This document shows positions 35,081 to 44,818 of a stretch of 64,000 nt of DNA, piece after piece. The notes under the pieces are model-generated. The model saw only the letters and a list, made by a program, of their open reading frames with translations. It was not told the origin of the DNA and did not search any database. The position numbers and the translations under genes were made by a program. The stretch's first letter is position 1. Every line of letters begins with the position of its first letter. The DNA is from Pseudomonas botevensis (lineage in GTDB: Bacteria; Pseudomonadota; Gammaproteobacteria; Pseudomonadales; Pseudomonadaceae): positions 248,001-312,000 of the forward strand of contig NZ_JAHTKI010000002.1 in assembly GCF_019145475.1 (NCBI RefSeq), given 5' to 3'.

Positions 35081-36097
35081 ATGTCGGAAAAAGACACCAT
35101 CGCCATTCAACTGGTGCGTGAAGCGCTGTTGCAGAGTTGCGCGCCGGGCGTGGCCACGGATGAAGTCCTGAGCAAGGTCGGCATCGAGCCGGCGCTGTTG
35201 CAGACCGACGACGCCCGGGTTCCGGCCAGTCAATACGCGCGGTTGTGGCGCTTGCTGGCCCGGCGTGGCGATGACGAGTTCTTTGGCATGGACCCGCGCA
35301 AGCTCAAGTCCGGCAGTCTGGCGTTCCTCTGTCGCAGCGCCATGGCCCAGCCGACGCTGGCGGCCGGTCTGGACACCGGGCTCAATTTCCTGTCGCTGAT
35401 GCTCGAACGGATGCCCGCACAACTGGTGCATCAGCAAAGCCTGGCGGAAATTGTCCTGCTGGAAGACGATCCGCAGCCGCGCCGGGCCTTCACCTATTTC
35501 ACCTACTGGATGATCGTCCACGGCGTCGCGTGCTGGCTGGCCGGGCGACGGATTCCGATCCTCGCCATCGAATTGCGCTGCCCGGCACCGGACTTCAGCG
35601 CCGATTACCGGGTGATGTTCTCGGAAAACCTGCGTTTCGACCGCCCGCGCACGCGGATGATCTTCGCCGCCGATGTGCTGGACCTGCCGCTCAAGCGCAG
35701 CGCCGAGGAATTGAAACGCTTCCTCGCCCACGCCCCCGCGAACATTCTGGTGAAATACCGCGACCCGCAAAGCCTGGCCAGCCGGATCAAGCAGGATCTG
35801 CGGCAATTGCCCGCCGATCAGTGGCCGGAAACCGAACCTCTGGCCCAGCAGTTGTGCATGTCGGCCTCGACCCTGCGCCGCCGGCTGGCGGAGGAGGGCC
35901 AGACCTACCAGGGCCTCAAGGACAGCGTGCGCAAGGAGCTGGCGATCACCTGGCTGGCGGAGCCGTCGATCAGTTTCACCGAGATCGCCACTCGCCTGGG
36001 ATTTGCCGATGCGAGTTCGTTCTACAAGGCGTTTCGCAAGTGGTCGGGGTCCAATCCGGGGCATTACCGCAGCCTGATTCTCAACGAGGCGTCCTGA
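35081..36097 (+). CDS. AraC-family regulator with arabinose-binding-like N-domain
   Basis: 338 residues. The N-terminal domain (about 15-200) is the PF12625 type found with acyl-CoA catabolic operons (GDDEFFGMDPRKLKSGSLAFLCRSAM). The C-terminal HTH pair is LCMSASTLRRRLAEEG and FTEIATRLGFADASSFYKAFRKWSG. The start ATG 35081 (MSEKDTIAI). It lies upstream of, and in the same direction as, the CoA-ligase/thiolase operon and probably activates it. An AraC gene next to a similar CoA-ligase/SDR/thiolase set occurs in P. aeruginosa (PA2552-PA2556 region, from memory). Confidence 0.88.
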   Translation: MSEKDTIAIQLVREALLQSCAPGVATDEVLSKVGIEPALLQTDDARVPASQYARLWRLLARRGDDEFFGMDPRKLKSGSLAFLCRSAMAQPTLAAGLDTGLNFLSLMLERMPAQLVHQQSLAEIVLLEDDPQPRRAFTYFTYWMIVHGVACWLAGRRIPILAIELRCPAPDFSADYRVMFSENLRFDRPRTRMIFAADVLDLPLKRSAEELKRFLAHAPANILVKYRDPQSLASRIKQDLRQLPADQWPETEPLAQQLCMSASTLRRRLAEEGQTYQGLKDSVRKELAITWLAEPSISFTEIATRLGFADASSFYKAFRKWSGSNPGHYRSLILNEAS

Positions 36098-36240
36098 CCA
36101 CCCGTCATATCCCGAGTCTTGGCCAAACCAGTCATCCATCTTGATGGCTTTGACCATTGCCCCGCACCCCGGGCGGCGCGAGTATTCCTCTGTTATTCAC
36201 GGTTCCCCAACCTAATAAAAAACACAGAGGGATTCTGGCA

Positions 36241-37905
36241 ATGCGCGATTACTTGTCTGCCATCGAACAGTTCAACTATCAGCACACCGTCCACGCGGCG
36301 CTCAGCGGCACGCTCGAAGCGCTCAACGCCTGTGTCGAATGCTGCGACCGGCACGCTTTGCCGGGGCGCATCGCGCTGTTCTGGGAAGGGCGCGATGGCT
36401 CCAGCGCCACGTACACCTTCAGCGACCTGCAAGACAAAGCCGCGCGTTTCGCCAATTTCCTTCTCGCCCAGGGCGTGCAGAAGGGCGACAAGGTTGCCGG
36501 CCTGCTGCCGCGCAATATCGAATTGCTGATCACCGTGTTCGCCACCTGGCGCATCGGCGCGGTGTATCAACCGCTGTTTACCGCCTTCGGCCCCAAGGCC
36601 CTCGAGCATCGCCTGAACAGCTCCGGCGCCAAAGTGGTGGTGACCGACGCGGTCAACCGGCCGAAGCTCAGCGAGGTCGCCGATTGCCCGACCGTGGTTA
36701 CCGTTGGCGGCGCCAAAGGCCAGGGCATTGTCCGTGGCGATTTCAGTTTCTGGGCCGAGTTGCCCAATCATTCCAATGTCTGCGAACCGCTGCTGCTGAG
36801 CGGCGAAGACCCGTTCCTGCTGATGTTCACCTCGGGCACCACCGGCCCGTCGAAAGCCCTGTCGGTGCCGCTCAAGGCCATCGTCGCGTTCCAGAGCTAC
36901 ACCCGCGACGCCGTGGATCTGCGCCCGGAAGACGCGTTCTGGAACGTCGCCGATCCGGGCTGGGCCTACGGCATCTACTTCGGCGTCACCGGCCCGCTGT
37001 CGATGGGGCACCCGATCACCTTCTACGATGGCCCGTTCACACTCGAAAGCACCTGCCGGGTGATCAACAAATATGGCATCACCAACCTCACTGGCTCGCC
37101 GACTGCGTACCGTCTGCTGATCGCGGTCGGCGATGAATTCGCCAGGTCGATCAAGGGCAAGCTGCGGATTGTCAGCAGCGCCGGCGAGCCGCTGAACCCG
37201 GAAGTGATCCGCTGGTTCGCCGACAATCTCGGCGTGGCGATTCACGACCACTATGGCCAGACCGAGTTGGGCATGGTGTTGTGCAACCACCATGGCCTTG
37301 ACCATCCGATCCACCTCGGCGCCGCCGGTTTCGCTTCTCCGGGTCATCGCATCGTCGTGCTCGACGAGCAGAACAACGAACTGGGCGTCGGTCAGCCGGG
37401 CATTCTGGCCATTGACCGCACCCAGTCGCCGATGTGCTGGTTCGCCGGTTACGCAGGTGCGCCGACCAAAGCGTTCGTCGGCCACTATTACCTGAGCGGC
37501 GACACCGTGGAGTGGAACCCGGACGGCAGCATCAGCTTCGTCGGCCGCAGCGATGACGTGATCACCACTTCCGGCTACCGGGTCGGTCCGTTCGATGTGG
37601 AAAGTGCACTGATCGAACACCCGGCGGTGGTCGAAGCCGCCGTGGTCGGCAAGCCCGATCCGGAGCGCACCGAGCTGGTCAAGGCGTTCGTCGTGCTCAA
37701 CCCGCAATACCGCGCCGAACCGGCGCTGGCCGAAGAGCTGCGCCAGCATGTGCGCAAGCGGCTGGCCGCGCATTCGTACCCCCGTGAAATCGAATTTGTC
37801 AGCGAATTGCCCAAGACCCCGAGCGGCAAATTGCAGCGCTTTATCTTGCGCAACCAGGAAATCGCCAAGGCTCAAGAGGCTGCGGCGCACAACGTTTCAG
37901 CTTGA
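36241..37905 (+). CDS. Acyl-CoA synthetase (AMP-forming), short/branched-chain
   Basis: 554 residues. AMP-binding P-loop [19 protein letters not shown]5 motif [12 protein letters not shown]7/A8 [34 protein letters not shown]; catalytic Lys in [12 protein letters not shown] near the C-terminus. This acetyl/medium-chain acyl-CoA synthetase type activates a free acid to its CoA ester. GAGGG precedes ATG 36241 ([10 protein letters not shown]). First gene of a five-gene set resembling P. putida PP_2213-PP_2217 (fadDx-fadB2x-fadAx-ACD-ECH); that comparison is from memory. Confidence 0.9.
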   Translation: MRDYLSAIEQFNYQHTVHAALSGTLEALNACVECCDRHALPGRIALFWEGRDGSSATYTFSDLQDKAARFANFLLAQGVQKGDKVAGLLPRNIELLITVFATWRIGAVYQPLFTAFGPKALEHRLNSSGAKVVVTDAVNRPKLSEVADCPTVVTVGGAKGQGIVRGDFSFWAELPNHSNVCEPLLLSGEDPFLLMFTSGTTGPSKALSVPLKAIVAFQSYTRDAVDLRPEDAFWNVADPGWAYGIYFGVTGPLSMGHPITFYDGPFTLESTCRVINKYGITNLTGSPTAYRLLIAVGDEFARSIKGKLRIVSSAGEPLNPEVIRWFADNLGVAIHDHYGQTELGMVLCNHHGLDHPIHLGAAGFASPGHRIVVLDEQNNELGVGQPGILAIDRTQSPMCWFAGYAGAPTKAFVGHYYLSGDTVEWNPDGSISFVGRSDDVITTSGYRVGPFDVESALIEHPAVVEAAVVGKPDPERTELVKAFVVLNPQYRAEPALAEELRQHVRKRLAAHSYPREIEFVSELPKTPSGKLQRFILRNQEIAKAQEAAAHNVSA

Positions 37906-37921
37906 ATCCAAGGAAACAGTC

Positions 37922-38683
37922 ATGCAGATCGAGAACAAGGTTTTTATCGTCACCGGCGGCGCGTCCGGCCTGGGTGCGGCCACCGCTGAATTGCTGGTGA
38001 AAGCCGGCGGCAAAGTGATGCTGGTGGACATGAACGCCGAGGCCGTCGCCGCCCAGGCCCAGCGCCTCGGCGCGCAGAGCGTGGTGGCGGACATCAGCAA
38101 CGAGGCTGCCGCCGAAGCGGCGGTGCAGGCGACGGTCAAGGCCTTCGGCAGCGTCAATGGCCTGGTCAACTGCGCCGGCATCGTGCGCGGCGAGAAGATC
38201 CTCGGCAAGAACGGCCCCCATGCGCTGGCGAGTTTCAGCCAGGTGATCAACGTCAACCTGATCGGCAGCTTCAACATGCTGCGTCTGGCAGCGGCGGCAA
38301 TTGCCGAAGCCGAAGCCAATGCCGACGGCGAGCGCGGCGTCATCATCAACACCGCTTCGGTGGCGGCGTTCGATGGCCAGATCGGCCAGGCGGCGTATTC
38401 GGCCTCCAAAGGCGCGATTGCCAGCCTGACCTTGCCCGCCGCCCGTGAACTGGCGCGTTTCGGCATCCGCGTGATGACCATCGCCCCAGGCATTTTCGAA
38501 ACGCCGATGATGGCCGGCATGACCCCGGAAGTGCGCGACTCCCTGGCGGCCGGCGTGCCGTTCCCGCCGCGCCTGGGCAAACCAGCCGAGTACGCCGCGC
38601 TGGTCGGGCATATCATTGAAAACAGCATGCTCAACGGCGAGGTGATCCGTCTCGACGGTGCCTTGCGTATGGCCGCCAAGTAA
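37922..38683 (+). CDS. SDR-family 3-hydroxyacyl-CoA dehydrogenase (HSD10-like)
   Basis: 253 residues. NAD-binding [14 protein letters not shown] with D38-type acidic residue (LVDMNAEAV) for NAD; catalytic Ser/Tyr/Lys in [23 protein letters not shown]. It matches type II 3-hydroxyacyl-CoA / 2-methyl-3-hydroxybutyryl-CoA dehydrogenases (HSD17B10 family). AAGGA before ATG 37922. It is between the ligase and the thiolase, which fits oxidation of a 3-hydroxyacyl-CoA just before thiolysis. Confidence 0.88.
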   Translation: MQIENKVFIVTGGASGLGAATAELLVKAGGKVMLVDMNAEAVAAQAQRLGAQSVVADISNEAAAEAAVQATVKAFGSVNGLVNCAGIVRGEKILGKNGPHALASFSQVINVNLIGSFNMLRLAAAAIAEAEANADGERGVIINTASVAAFDGQIGQAAYSASKGAIASLTLPAARELARFGIRVMTIAPGIFETPMMAGMTPEVRDSLAAGVPFPPRLGKPAEYAALVGHIIENSMLNGEVIRLDGALRMAAK

Positions 38684-38695
38684 GGAGGATTTCCC

Positions 38696-39889
38696 ATGAC
38701 CATTGCCAACGATCCGATTGTCATCGTCAGCGCCGTCCGCACCCCGATGGGCGGCTTCCAGGGTGAATTGAAAAGCCTGACCGCACCGCAACTCGGTGCC
38801 GCTGCGATCAAGGCTGCGGTTGAACGCGCCGGTGTCGCCGCCGACAAGGTCGACGAAGTGCTGTTCGGTTGCGTACTGCCCGCCGGCCTCGGCCAGGCGC
38901 CTGCGCGCCAGGCTGCATTGGGTGCCGGGCTGGACAAGTCGACCCGTTGCACCACCGTCAACAAGATGTGCGGTTCCGGGATGGAAACCACCATCCTCGC
39001 CCACGACATGCTGCTCGCCGGCAGCGCTGACGTGGTGATCTCCGGCGGCATGGAAAGCATGTCCAACGCGCCGTACCTGCTGGACCGCGCCCGCAGCGGT
39101 TACCGCATGGGCCACGGCCGGGTGCTGGATTCGATGTTCCTCGACGGCCTCGAAGATGCCTACGACAAGGGTCGCCTGATGGGCACCTTTGCCGAGGATT
39201 GCGCCGAAACCAACGGTTTCAGCCGCGAGGATCAGGATGCCTTTGCCATCGCCTCGACCACCCGCGCCCAGCAGGCGATCAAGGACGGCAGTTTCAAGGA
39301 CGAGATCGTCCCGCTGACCGTGACGGTCGGCAAGGAACAGGTGCTGATCAGCAATGACGAACAACCGCCGAAAGCCAAACTGGACAAGATCGCTTCGCTG
39401 AAACCCGCGTTCCGCGAGGGCGGCACGGTGACCGCCGCCAACTCCAGCTCGATTTCCGACGGCGCGGCGGCGCTGGTGCTGATGCGTCGCTCCCAGGCGC
39501 AGCAACAGGGGCTGAAACCGCTGGCGGTGATCCACGGTCACGCGGCGTTTGCCGACACCCCGGGCCTGTTCCCGGTGGCGCCGATCGGTGCGATCAAGAA
39601 GCTGCTGAAAAAGACCGACTGGTCGCTGGATTCGGTCGATCTGTTCGAAGTCAACGAAGCCTTCGCCGTGGTCGGCATGGCCGCCATGAAACACCTGGAA
39701 ATCCCCCACGATAAGCTCAACGTGCATGGCGGCGCCTGTGCGCTGGGCCACCCGATCGGCGCGTCCGGTGCGCGGATTCTGGTGACCTTGCTCGCGACCC
39801 TGCGCCAGAAGAACCTCAAACGCGGCGTGGCGGCGATCTGCATCGGTGGCGGCGAAGCAACGGCGATGGCCGTGGAATGCCTCTATTGA
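38696..39889 (+). CDS. Acetyl-CoA acyltransferase (thiolase)
   Basis: 397 residues. Nucleophilic Cys in CTTVNKMCGSGME, His in VNEAFAVVGMAAM..NVHGGACALGHPIGASGAR, and second Cys in AAICIGGGEATAM: all three catalytic positions are present. AAGGAGG 7 nt before ATG 38696 is a very strong ribosome site. It cleaves 3-ketoacyl-CoA, and with the HSD10-like dehydrogenase a 2-methylacetoacetyl-CoA substrate (isoleucine route) is plausible. Confidence 0.93.
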   Translation: MTIANDPIVIVSAVRTPMGGFQGELKSLTAPQLGAAAIKAAVERAGVAADKVDEVLFGCVLPAGLGQAPARQAALGAGLDKSTRCTTVNKMCGSGMETTILAHDMLLAGSADVVISGGMESMSNAPYLLDRARSGYRMGHGRVLDSMFLDGLEDAYDKGRLMGTFAEDCAETNGFSREDQDAFAIASTTRAQQAIKDGSFKDEIVPLTVTVGKEQVLISNDEQPPKAKLDKIASLKPAFREGGTVTAANSSSISDGAAALVLMRRSQAQQQGLKPLAVIHGHAAFADTPGLFPVAPIGAIKKLLKKTDWSLDSVDLFEVNEAFAVVGMAAMKHLEIPHDKLNVHGGACALGHPIGASGARILVTLLATLRQKNLKRGVAAICIGGGEATAMAVECLY

Positions 39890-39901
39890 TGTTGACTTCC
39901 T

Positions 39902-39931
39902 CTGTGGGAGCGGGCTTGTCCGCTCCCACAG
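39902..39931. terminator. REP-like hairpin between thiolase and acyl-CoA dehydrogenase genes
   Basis: Perfect 12-bp stem CTGTGGGAGCGG / CCGCTCCCACAG around GCTTGT, followed by GGTTTTG. It lies within the operon, so it may attenuate or set relative expression; it may not be a full terminator. Confidence 0.6.
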
Positions 39932-39966
39932 GGTTTTGTGCTGTACCCCGGATTTAAGGACTCACC

Positions 39967-41094
39967 ATGATTCCCAACGAAGACCAACAACAGATCCGCG
40001 ACATGGCCCGGCAGTTCGCCGAGGAACGGTTGAAGCCGTTCGCCGCCGAGTGGGATCGCGAACATCGCTTCCCCAAGGAAGCCATTGGTGAAATGGCCGG
40101 GCTGGGCTTCTTCGGCATGCTGGTGCCGGAACAATGGGGCGGCTGCGACACCGGCTACCTGGCCTACGCCATGGCCCTGGAAGAAATCGCCGCTGGCGAC
40201 GGTGCCTGCTCGACCATCATGAGCGTGCATAACTCGGTGGGTTGCGTGCCGATCCTCAAGTTCGGCAATGACGATCAGCGCGAGCGCTTCCTCAAGCCGC
40301 TGGCCAGCGGCGCGATGCTCGGCGCGTTCGCCCTGACCGAACCGCAGGCCGGTTCCGATGCCAGCAGCCTGAAAACCCGCGCGCGGCTGGAAGGCGATCA
40401 CTACATCCTCAACGGCAGCAAACAGTTCATCACTTCCGGGCAGAACGCCGGGATCGTGATCGTGTTTGCGGTGACCGACCCGAGCGCCGGCAAGCGCGGG
40501 ATCAGTGCGTTCATCGTGCCGACCGATTCGCCGGGCTACACAGTCGCGCGGGTCGAGGACAAGCTCGGCCAGCATGCGTCCGACACCTGCCAGATTCTGT
40601 TCGAAGACGTGAAGGTGCCGGTCGCCAACCGTCTGGGCGAGGAGGGCGAGGGCTACAAGATCGCGCTCGCCAACCTTGAAGGCGGGCGCGTCGGCATTGC
40701 GTCGCAATCGGTGGGCATGGCCCGCGCCGCGTTCGAAGCGGCGCGTGATTACGCCCGTGAACGGGACACCTTCGGCAAGCCGATCATCGAGCACCAGGCC
40801 GTGGCCTTCCGCCTGGCGGACATGGCCACGCAGATCGCCGTGGCGCGGCAAATGGTGCATTATGCCGCCGCCCTGCGTGACAACGGTCAGCCAGCGTTGG
40901 TCGAAGCGTCGATGGCCAAACTGTTCGCCTCGGAAATGGCCGAGAAGGTCTGTTCCATGGCGTTGCAGACCCTGGGCGGTTACGGTTATCTCAACGACTT
41001 CCCGCTGGAGCGCATCTACCGCGACGTGCGGGTCTGCCAGATCTACGAAGGCACCAGCGACATTCAGCGCATGGTCATTTCGCGCAATCTTTAA
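39967..41094 (+). CDS. Acyl-CoA dehydrogenase (short/branched-chain type)
   Basis: 375 residues. Signature 1 [19 protein letters not shown] and signature 2 [35 protein letters not shown]; the glutamate of IYEGTS is the catalytic base of SCAD, SBCAD and IBD enzymes. It introduces the alpha-beta double bond and passes electrons to ETF. It follows the thiolase gene by 77 bp and precedes the hydratase by 15 bp. Confidence 0.92.
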   Translation: MIPNEDQQQIRDMARQFAEERLKPFAAEWDREHRFPKEAIGEMAGLGFFGMLVPEQWGGCDTGYLAYAMALEEIAAGDGACSTIMSVHNSVGCVPILKFGNDDQRERFLKPLASGAMLGAFALTEPQAGSDASSLKTRARLEGDHYILNGSKQFITSGQNAGIVIVFAVTDPSAGKRGISAFIVPTDSPGYTVARVEDKLGQHASDTCQILFEDVKVPVANRLGEEGEGYKIALANLEGGRVGIASQSVGMARAAFEAARDYARERDTFGKPIIEHQAVAFRLADMATQIAVARQMVHYAAALRDNGQPALVEASMAKLFASEMAEKVCSMALQTLGGYGYLNDFPLERIYRDVRVCQIYEGTSDIQRMVISRNL

Positions 41095-41109
41095 CCAAGG
41101 ATTCTGCTC

Positions 41110-41883
41110 ATGAATTACGAAACGATTTTGTTGGAAACCCACGGTCGCGTTGGCCTGATCACTCTCAACCGTCCGCAGGCGCTGAACGCCCTGAATGCGC
41201 AACTGGTCAGCGAAGTGAACCAGGCCCTCGACGGGTTCGAGGCCGACGCGAACATCGGTTGCATCGTCATCACCGGTTCGAAAAAAGCCTTCGCCGCCGG
41301 TGCCGACATCAAGGAAATGGCCGAGCTGACCTACCCGCAGATTTACCTCGACGATCTGTTCAGCGACAGCGACCGCGTTGCCAACCGCCGCAAGCCGATC
41401 ATCGCGGCGGTCAATGGTTTCGCCCTGGGTGGCGGTTGTGAACTGGCATTGATGTGCGACTTCATCCTGGCCGGTGACAACGCGAAATTCGGCCAGCCGG
41501 AAATCAACCTCGGCGTGCTGCCGGGCATGGGCGGCACCCAGCGCCTGACCCGCGCCGTGGGCAAAGCCAAGGCCATGGAAATGTGCCTGAGCGGGCGCCT
41601 GATCGGTGCCGAAGAAGCCGAGCGTTGCGGCATCGTGGCGCGGATCGTGCCGAGTGATGAATTGCTTGATGAAGCGCTGAAGGTCGCGGCGGTGATCGCC
41701 AGCAAGTCGCTGCCGATTGCGATGATGGTCAAGGAAAGCGTCAACCGTGCTTTTGAAGTCAACCTGACTGAAGGCGTGCGTTTTGAACGCCGGGTGTTCC
41801 ATGCGGCGTTTGCCACGCAGGATCAGAAGGAAGGGATGGCGGCGTTCATTGCCAAGCGGCCTGCCGAGTTCCAAGGCAAATAA
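41110..41883 (+). CDS. Enoyl-CoA hydratase
   Basis: 257 residues. Both catalytic glutamates are present: [14 protein letters not shown] and [22 protein letters not shown]. Oxyanion loop [13 protein letters not shown]. Hydrates the enoyl-CoA made by the preceding dehydrogenase to the 3-hydroxyacyl-CoA used by the SDR. This completes a beta-oxidation cycle within one operon. Confidence 0.92.
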   Translation: MNYETILLETHGRVGLITLNRPQALNALNAQLVSEVNQALDGFEADANIGCIVITGSKKAFAAGADIKEMAELTYPQIYLDDLFSDSDRVANRRKPIIAAVNGFALGGGCELALMCDFILAGDNAKFGQPEINLGVLPGMGGTQRLTRAVGKAKAMEMCLSGRLIGAEEAERCGIVARIVPSDELLDEALKVAAVIASKSLPIAMMVKESVNRAFEVNLTEGVRFERRVFHAAFATQDQKEGMAAFIAKRPAEFQGK

Positions 41884-41896
41884 CGCGGCAAAATCA

Positions 41897-42098
41897 AGAG
41901 CCCCCTCACCTTGAGGGAGAGGGGGCTGACTGAGTTGCTTTCGAGAGTTGCACCGACCTGAACTACCGAGTCGAACTCAGGTTATGAAAAACATGTAGTC
42001 CGCGATCCATAATCGACTCGGTCTTTCAGGTCGACGTATTTCGTGCGATCACCTCGGTCGGCTCCCTCTCCTGGGGGAGAGGGCTGGGGGGAAGGCGT
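41897..42098. repeat. Composite repeat, full copy A
   Basis: Left end CCCCCTCACCTTGAGGGAG, right end CTCCCTCTCCTGGGGGAGAG continuing GGCTGGGGGGAAG. Between them is a unit with ACCGAGTCGAACTCAGG and GAAAAACATG, which has a counterpart at 55809-55967. It fills the 221-bp gap between two converging operons. No open frame is seen. Confidence 0.7.
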
Positions 42099-42104
42099 TA
42101 CGGG

Positions 42105-43256
42105 TTACAATTGATAGTTCTTCAACTCCCGCGCAATCACCATCCGCTGAATCTCGCTCGACCCTTCATAAATCTGGGTAATCCGCGCATCGCGGTAGTA
42201 CTTCTCGACCGGATAATCCTCCAGATACCCATACCCGCCGTGAATCTGGATTGCCGAAGAACACACCTTCTCGGCCATTTCCGAAGCAAACAGCTTGGCT
42301 TGCGAAGCCTCCGACAGACAGGGTTTGCCCGCCGTGCGCAGGCGTGCCGCGTGCAGGATCATCAAGCGTGCGGCGTTGAGTTGCATGTGCATGTCCGCCA
42401 GCAGGTTGGCGATGCTCTGGTGTTCGATGATCGGTTTGTCGAACTGCACCCGCTCCCTGGCGTAAGTCAGCGCCGCTTCGAATGCCGCGCGGGCGATGCC
42501 CAGGGCCTGGGCGGCGATGCCGATGCGTCCGCCTTCGAGGTTGGACAGGGCAATGGCCAGGCCCTTGCCGCGTTCACCCAGCAGATTGGCTTCGGGGATG
42601 CTGCAATTGTTCAGGGTCACGGCGCAGGTGTCGGAGGCGCGGATGCCCATCTTGTGTTCGGTGCGATCGACAATGAAGCCCGGGGTGTCGGTCGGCACCA
42701 GAAACGCGGAAATACCGCGCTTGCCAAGGTCGGGATCTGTGACGGCAAACACGATTGCCAGTTTGGCGCGCTTGCCGTTGCTGACGAACTGCTTGGCGCC
42801 GTTGATTACCCACTGGCCGTCACGCAATTCGGCGCGGGTGCGCAGGTTGTGCGCTTCGGAGCCGGCCTGGGGTTCGGTCAGGCAGAAGCAGCCGATCACC
42901 TGACCGCTGGCCAGATCCGCCAGCCAGGTCTGTTTCTGTTCTTCGCTGCCGTAGTTGAGCACCGGGCCGCAACCCACCGAGTTGTGAATGCTCATGAAGG
43001 CACCGGTGGCGCCGTCGCCGGCGGAAATCTCTTCCACCGCCAGGGCGTAGGCCACGTAGTCGAGATAGGTGCCACCCCATTCCTCGGGCACGACCATGCC
43101 CAGCAGGCCCAGCTCTCCCATCTTCGCCACCAGACCGTCATCGATCCAGCCGGCCTTTTCCCAGGCCTGGGCGTGGGGGGCGATTTCGCCACGGGCGAAG
43201 TCCCGGGCCATGTCGCGGATCATTACTTGTTCTTCAGTCAATTCGAGATCGTGCAT
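42105..43256 (-). CDS. Acyl-CoA dehydrogenase (isobutyryl/2-methylacyl-CoA type)
   Basis: 383 residues. Signatures [19 protein letters not shown] and [35 protein letters not shown] with the catalytic Glu in IYEGSS. It is similar to the dehydrogenase at 39967-41094 but clearly different in sequence, on the opposite strand, and paired with a 3-hydroxyisobutyryl-CoA hydrolase 3 bp away. Valine-derived isobutyryl-CoA is therefore the likely substrate; this is inferred from context. Confidence 0.9.
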   Translation of the reverse strand: MHDLELTEEQVMIRDMARDFARGEIAPHAQAWEKAGWIDDGLVAKMGELGLLGMVVPEEWGGTYLDYVAYALAVEEISAGDGATGAFMSIHNSVGCGPVLNYGSEEQKQTWLADLASGQVIGCFCLTEPQAGSEAHNLRTRAELRDGQWVINGAKQFVSNGKRAKLAIVFAVTDPDLGKRGISAFLVPTDTPGFIVDRTEHKMGIRASDTCAVTLNNCSIPEANLLGERGKGLAIALSNLEGGRIGIAAQALGIARAAFEAALTYARERVQFDKPIIEHQSIANLLADMHMQLNAARLMILHAARLRTAGKPCLSEASQAKLFASEMAEKVCSSAIQIHGGYGYLEDYPVEKYYRDARITQIYEGSSEIQRMVIARELKNYQL

Positions 43257-43259
43257 GGC

Positions 43260-44366
43260 TCAGCTCCCGCTCTCAGCGAAACCGTGAAAGAAACTCGCGA
43301 CATGCTCGGCGTCCAGCGCAGCGAGGGTCGGCGGGTTCCAGTGGGGTGATTTGTCTTTATCGATCAGCAAGGCGCGCACGCCTTCGATCAGGTCGCCGTG
43401 TTCGAACCACTGGCGATCCAGATGCAGTTCGAGGGCGAAGCAGTGTTCCAGGCTCAGGTGCCGGCCGCGCCGCAGCATTTCCAGGGTCACGCCCATCGCC
43501 AGCGGCGAACGGGTTTGCAGCAGATCGGCGGTGGCAGTCGCCCATTCATGGCTGTCGGCGACGGTCACCGCGCGCAGTTGCTCGACCATGCTCGGCACAT
43601 CCGGCAAAGCGAAGAAGTGGTCGATGGCCGGACGCAAGGTCGCGAGCGGTGCGTCCGCGAGGGTTTGTACGCCAAGGCCGGCGAGCAGGTTTTGCAGATC
43701 CTTGAGCGGCGTGTCGTGCCACACCAGATGATCGAGTTGTTCATCGAGCTGGCCGAGTTTGCTGCTGTCGACAAACCAGTCGGCCAGCCCGCAATACAAG
43801 GCATCTGCCGCGCGAATCTGCACGCCGCTGACGCCCAGGTAAATGCCCAGCTCGCCGGGAATCCGGGACAGGAAGTAACTGCCGCCGACATCCGGGAAGT
43901 ACCCGATCGCCACTTCCGGCATCGCCAGACGGCTTTTCTCGGTGACCACCCGCAGATCAGCGCCTTGCACCAGGCCCATGCCGCCGCCGAGGACAAAACC
44001 GTCCATCAGCGCCAGCACCGGTTTGCGGTAGTGGTGAATGGTCAGGTCGAGGGCGTATTCCTCGACGAAGAAATCTTCGTGCAGCGTGTCGCCGCTCTTG
44101 AAGCTGTCGTAGAGCGAACGGATGTCGCCACCGGCACAAAAGGCCTTTTCGCCGGCACCGCGCAAGACCACCGCGTGTACCTGGGCATCGCTTGCCCAGG
44201 CATCCAGATGCCGTTGCAGTTGGCGAACCATGTCCAGAGTGAGGGCATTGAGACCGGCGGGGCGGTTGAGGGTCAGGTGACCGATGTGATTGCGAACCTC
44301 GGCCAGCACGTCGTGTGGCGTGGCATCCATGGACGAAGTCCGCGGGGATGAAGCCTGAGCAGTCAT
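43260..44366 (-). CDS. 3-hydroxyisobutyryl-CoA hydrolase (crotonase family)
   Basis: 368 residues, longer than hydratases as expected for HIBCH. Family motifs: EKAFCAGGDIRSLYDS, KPVLALMDGFVLGGGMGL and MPEVAIGYFPDVGGSYFLSR (acidic catalytic pair in PE..PD). Hydrolyses 3-hydroxyisobutyryl-CoA to the free acid in valine catabolism. GGGAG precedes ATG 44366. First gene of a two-gene operon with the dehydrogenase. The mmsAB genes for the next steps are not in the window. Confidence 0.87.
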   Translation of the reverse strand: MTAQASSPRTSSMDATPHDVLAEVRNHIGHLTLNRPAGLNALTLDMVRQLQRHLDAWASDAQVHAVVLRGAGEKAFCAGGDIRSLYDSFKSGDTLHEDFFVEEYALDLTIHHYRKPVLALMDGFVLGGGMGLVQGADLRVVTEKSRLAMPEVAIGYFPDVGGSYFLSRIPGELGIYLGVSGVQIRAADALYCGLADWFVDSSKLGQLDEQLDHLVWHDTPLKDLQNLLAGLGVQTLADAPLATLRPAIDHFFALPDVPSMVEQLRAVTVADSHEWATATADLLQTRSPLAMGVTLEMLRRGRHLSLEHCFALELHLDRQWFEHGDLIEGVRALLIDKDKSPHWNPPTLAALDAEHVASFFHGFAESGS

Positions 44367-44818
44367 CTCTAACTCCCTGCTTTTATTGTCTTTATTCGAG
44401 AAGCTCGCGCGCGAGCGTTGCTGGATCGTACCAGTGCAAATTTGTCGGGTACAACCGGGATATATGCAGGGGCAGCGTGCATTTTTGCAAGGTCATGGAT
44501 CGACGCGGCCTGTGCAAATCCCGTTCGCAGGCGCTCACGACAGAATCGGCTGTGCGAACCACCTTATCAGCACAATAGGGGGGCGGGCATCCGCCCATAC
44601 GACACCTGCCCCCAGGCGTGGGTTGGCATTCTGGCTGCCGGGTTTGAAGCCAGCCAGGTCAAGGGTTTCAGGCCCGAGGTCGGTAATTGCCCGACGCATT
44701 CTGTGCAAAACAATAAGAACGCTGCTGCGGTGAGAGCCGCATCAATCTCTGTTCCTGCCCATAAAAAGCGGCGCGCTGTGCAGCCGCGATAATTCCAAAC
44801 AAATCGGGACTCAAGAAG
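44367..44818. other. 452-bp intergenic region between divergent operons
   Basis: No coding frame with a plausible start was found. It must hold the promoters of the hydrolase/dehydrogenase operon and of the amino acid ABC operon. Visible elements: palindrome 44403-44416; a small hairpin GCGGC/GCCGC near 44770-44788, about 30 bp before the ABC operon start; and a weak sigma-54-like GG-N10-GC at 44625-44638. Confidence 0.5.
44403..44416. promoter_or_regulatory. Palindrome upstream of the HIBCH gene
   Basis: GCTCGCGCGCGAGC, a perfect 14-bp palindrome 37-50 bp upstream of the hydrolase start, where an operator would be expected. No regulator gene is adjacent. Confidence 0.35.

Noticed and set aside
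36121..36155. Imperfect dyad before the CoA ligase gene (inner CCATC-TT-GATGG)
   Set aside because: Outer arms match at only about 7 of 10 positions and AraC regulators usually bind direct repeats; not convincing as an operator.
44623..44638. Sigma-54-like promoter (GG-N10-GC) upstream of the ABC binding-protein gene
   Set aside because: The -12 part (CTGCC) departs from TTGCA and no enhancer-binding protein gene is near; too weak to list as a promoter.
44367..44818. Small RNA or missed small gene in the 452-bp gap
   Set aside because: Short hairpins exist, but there is no clear promoter-plus-terminator pair and no open frame with a credible ribosome site.
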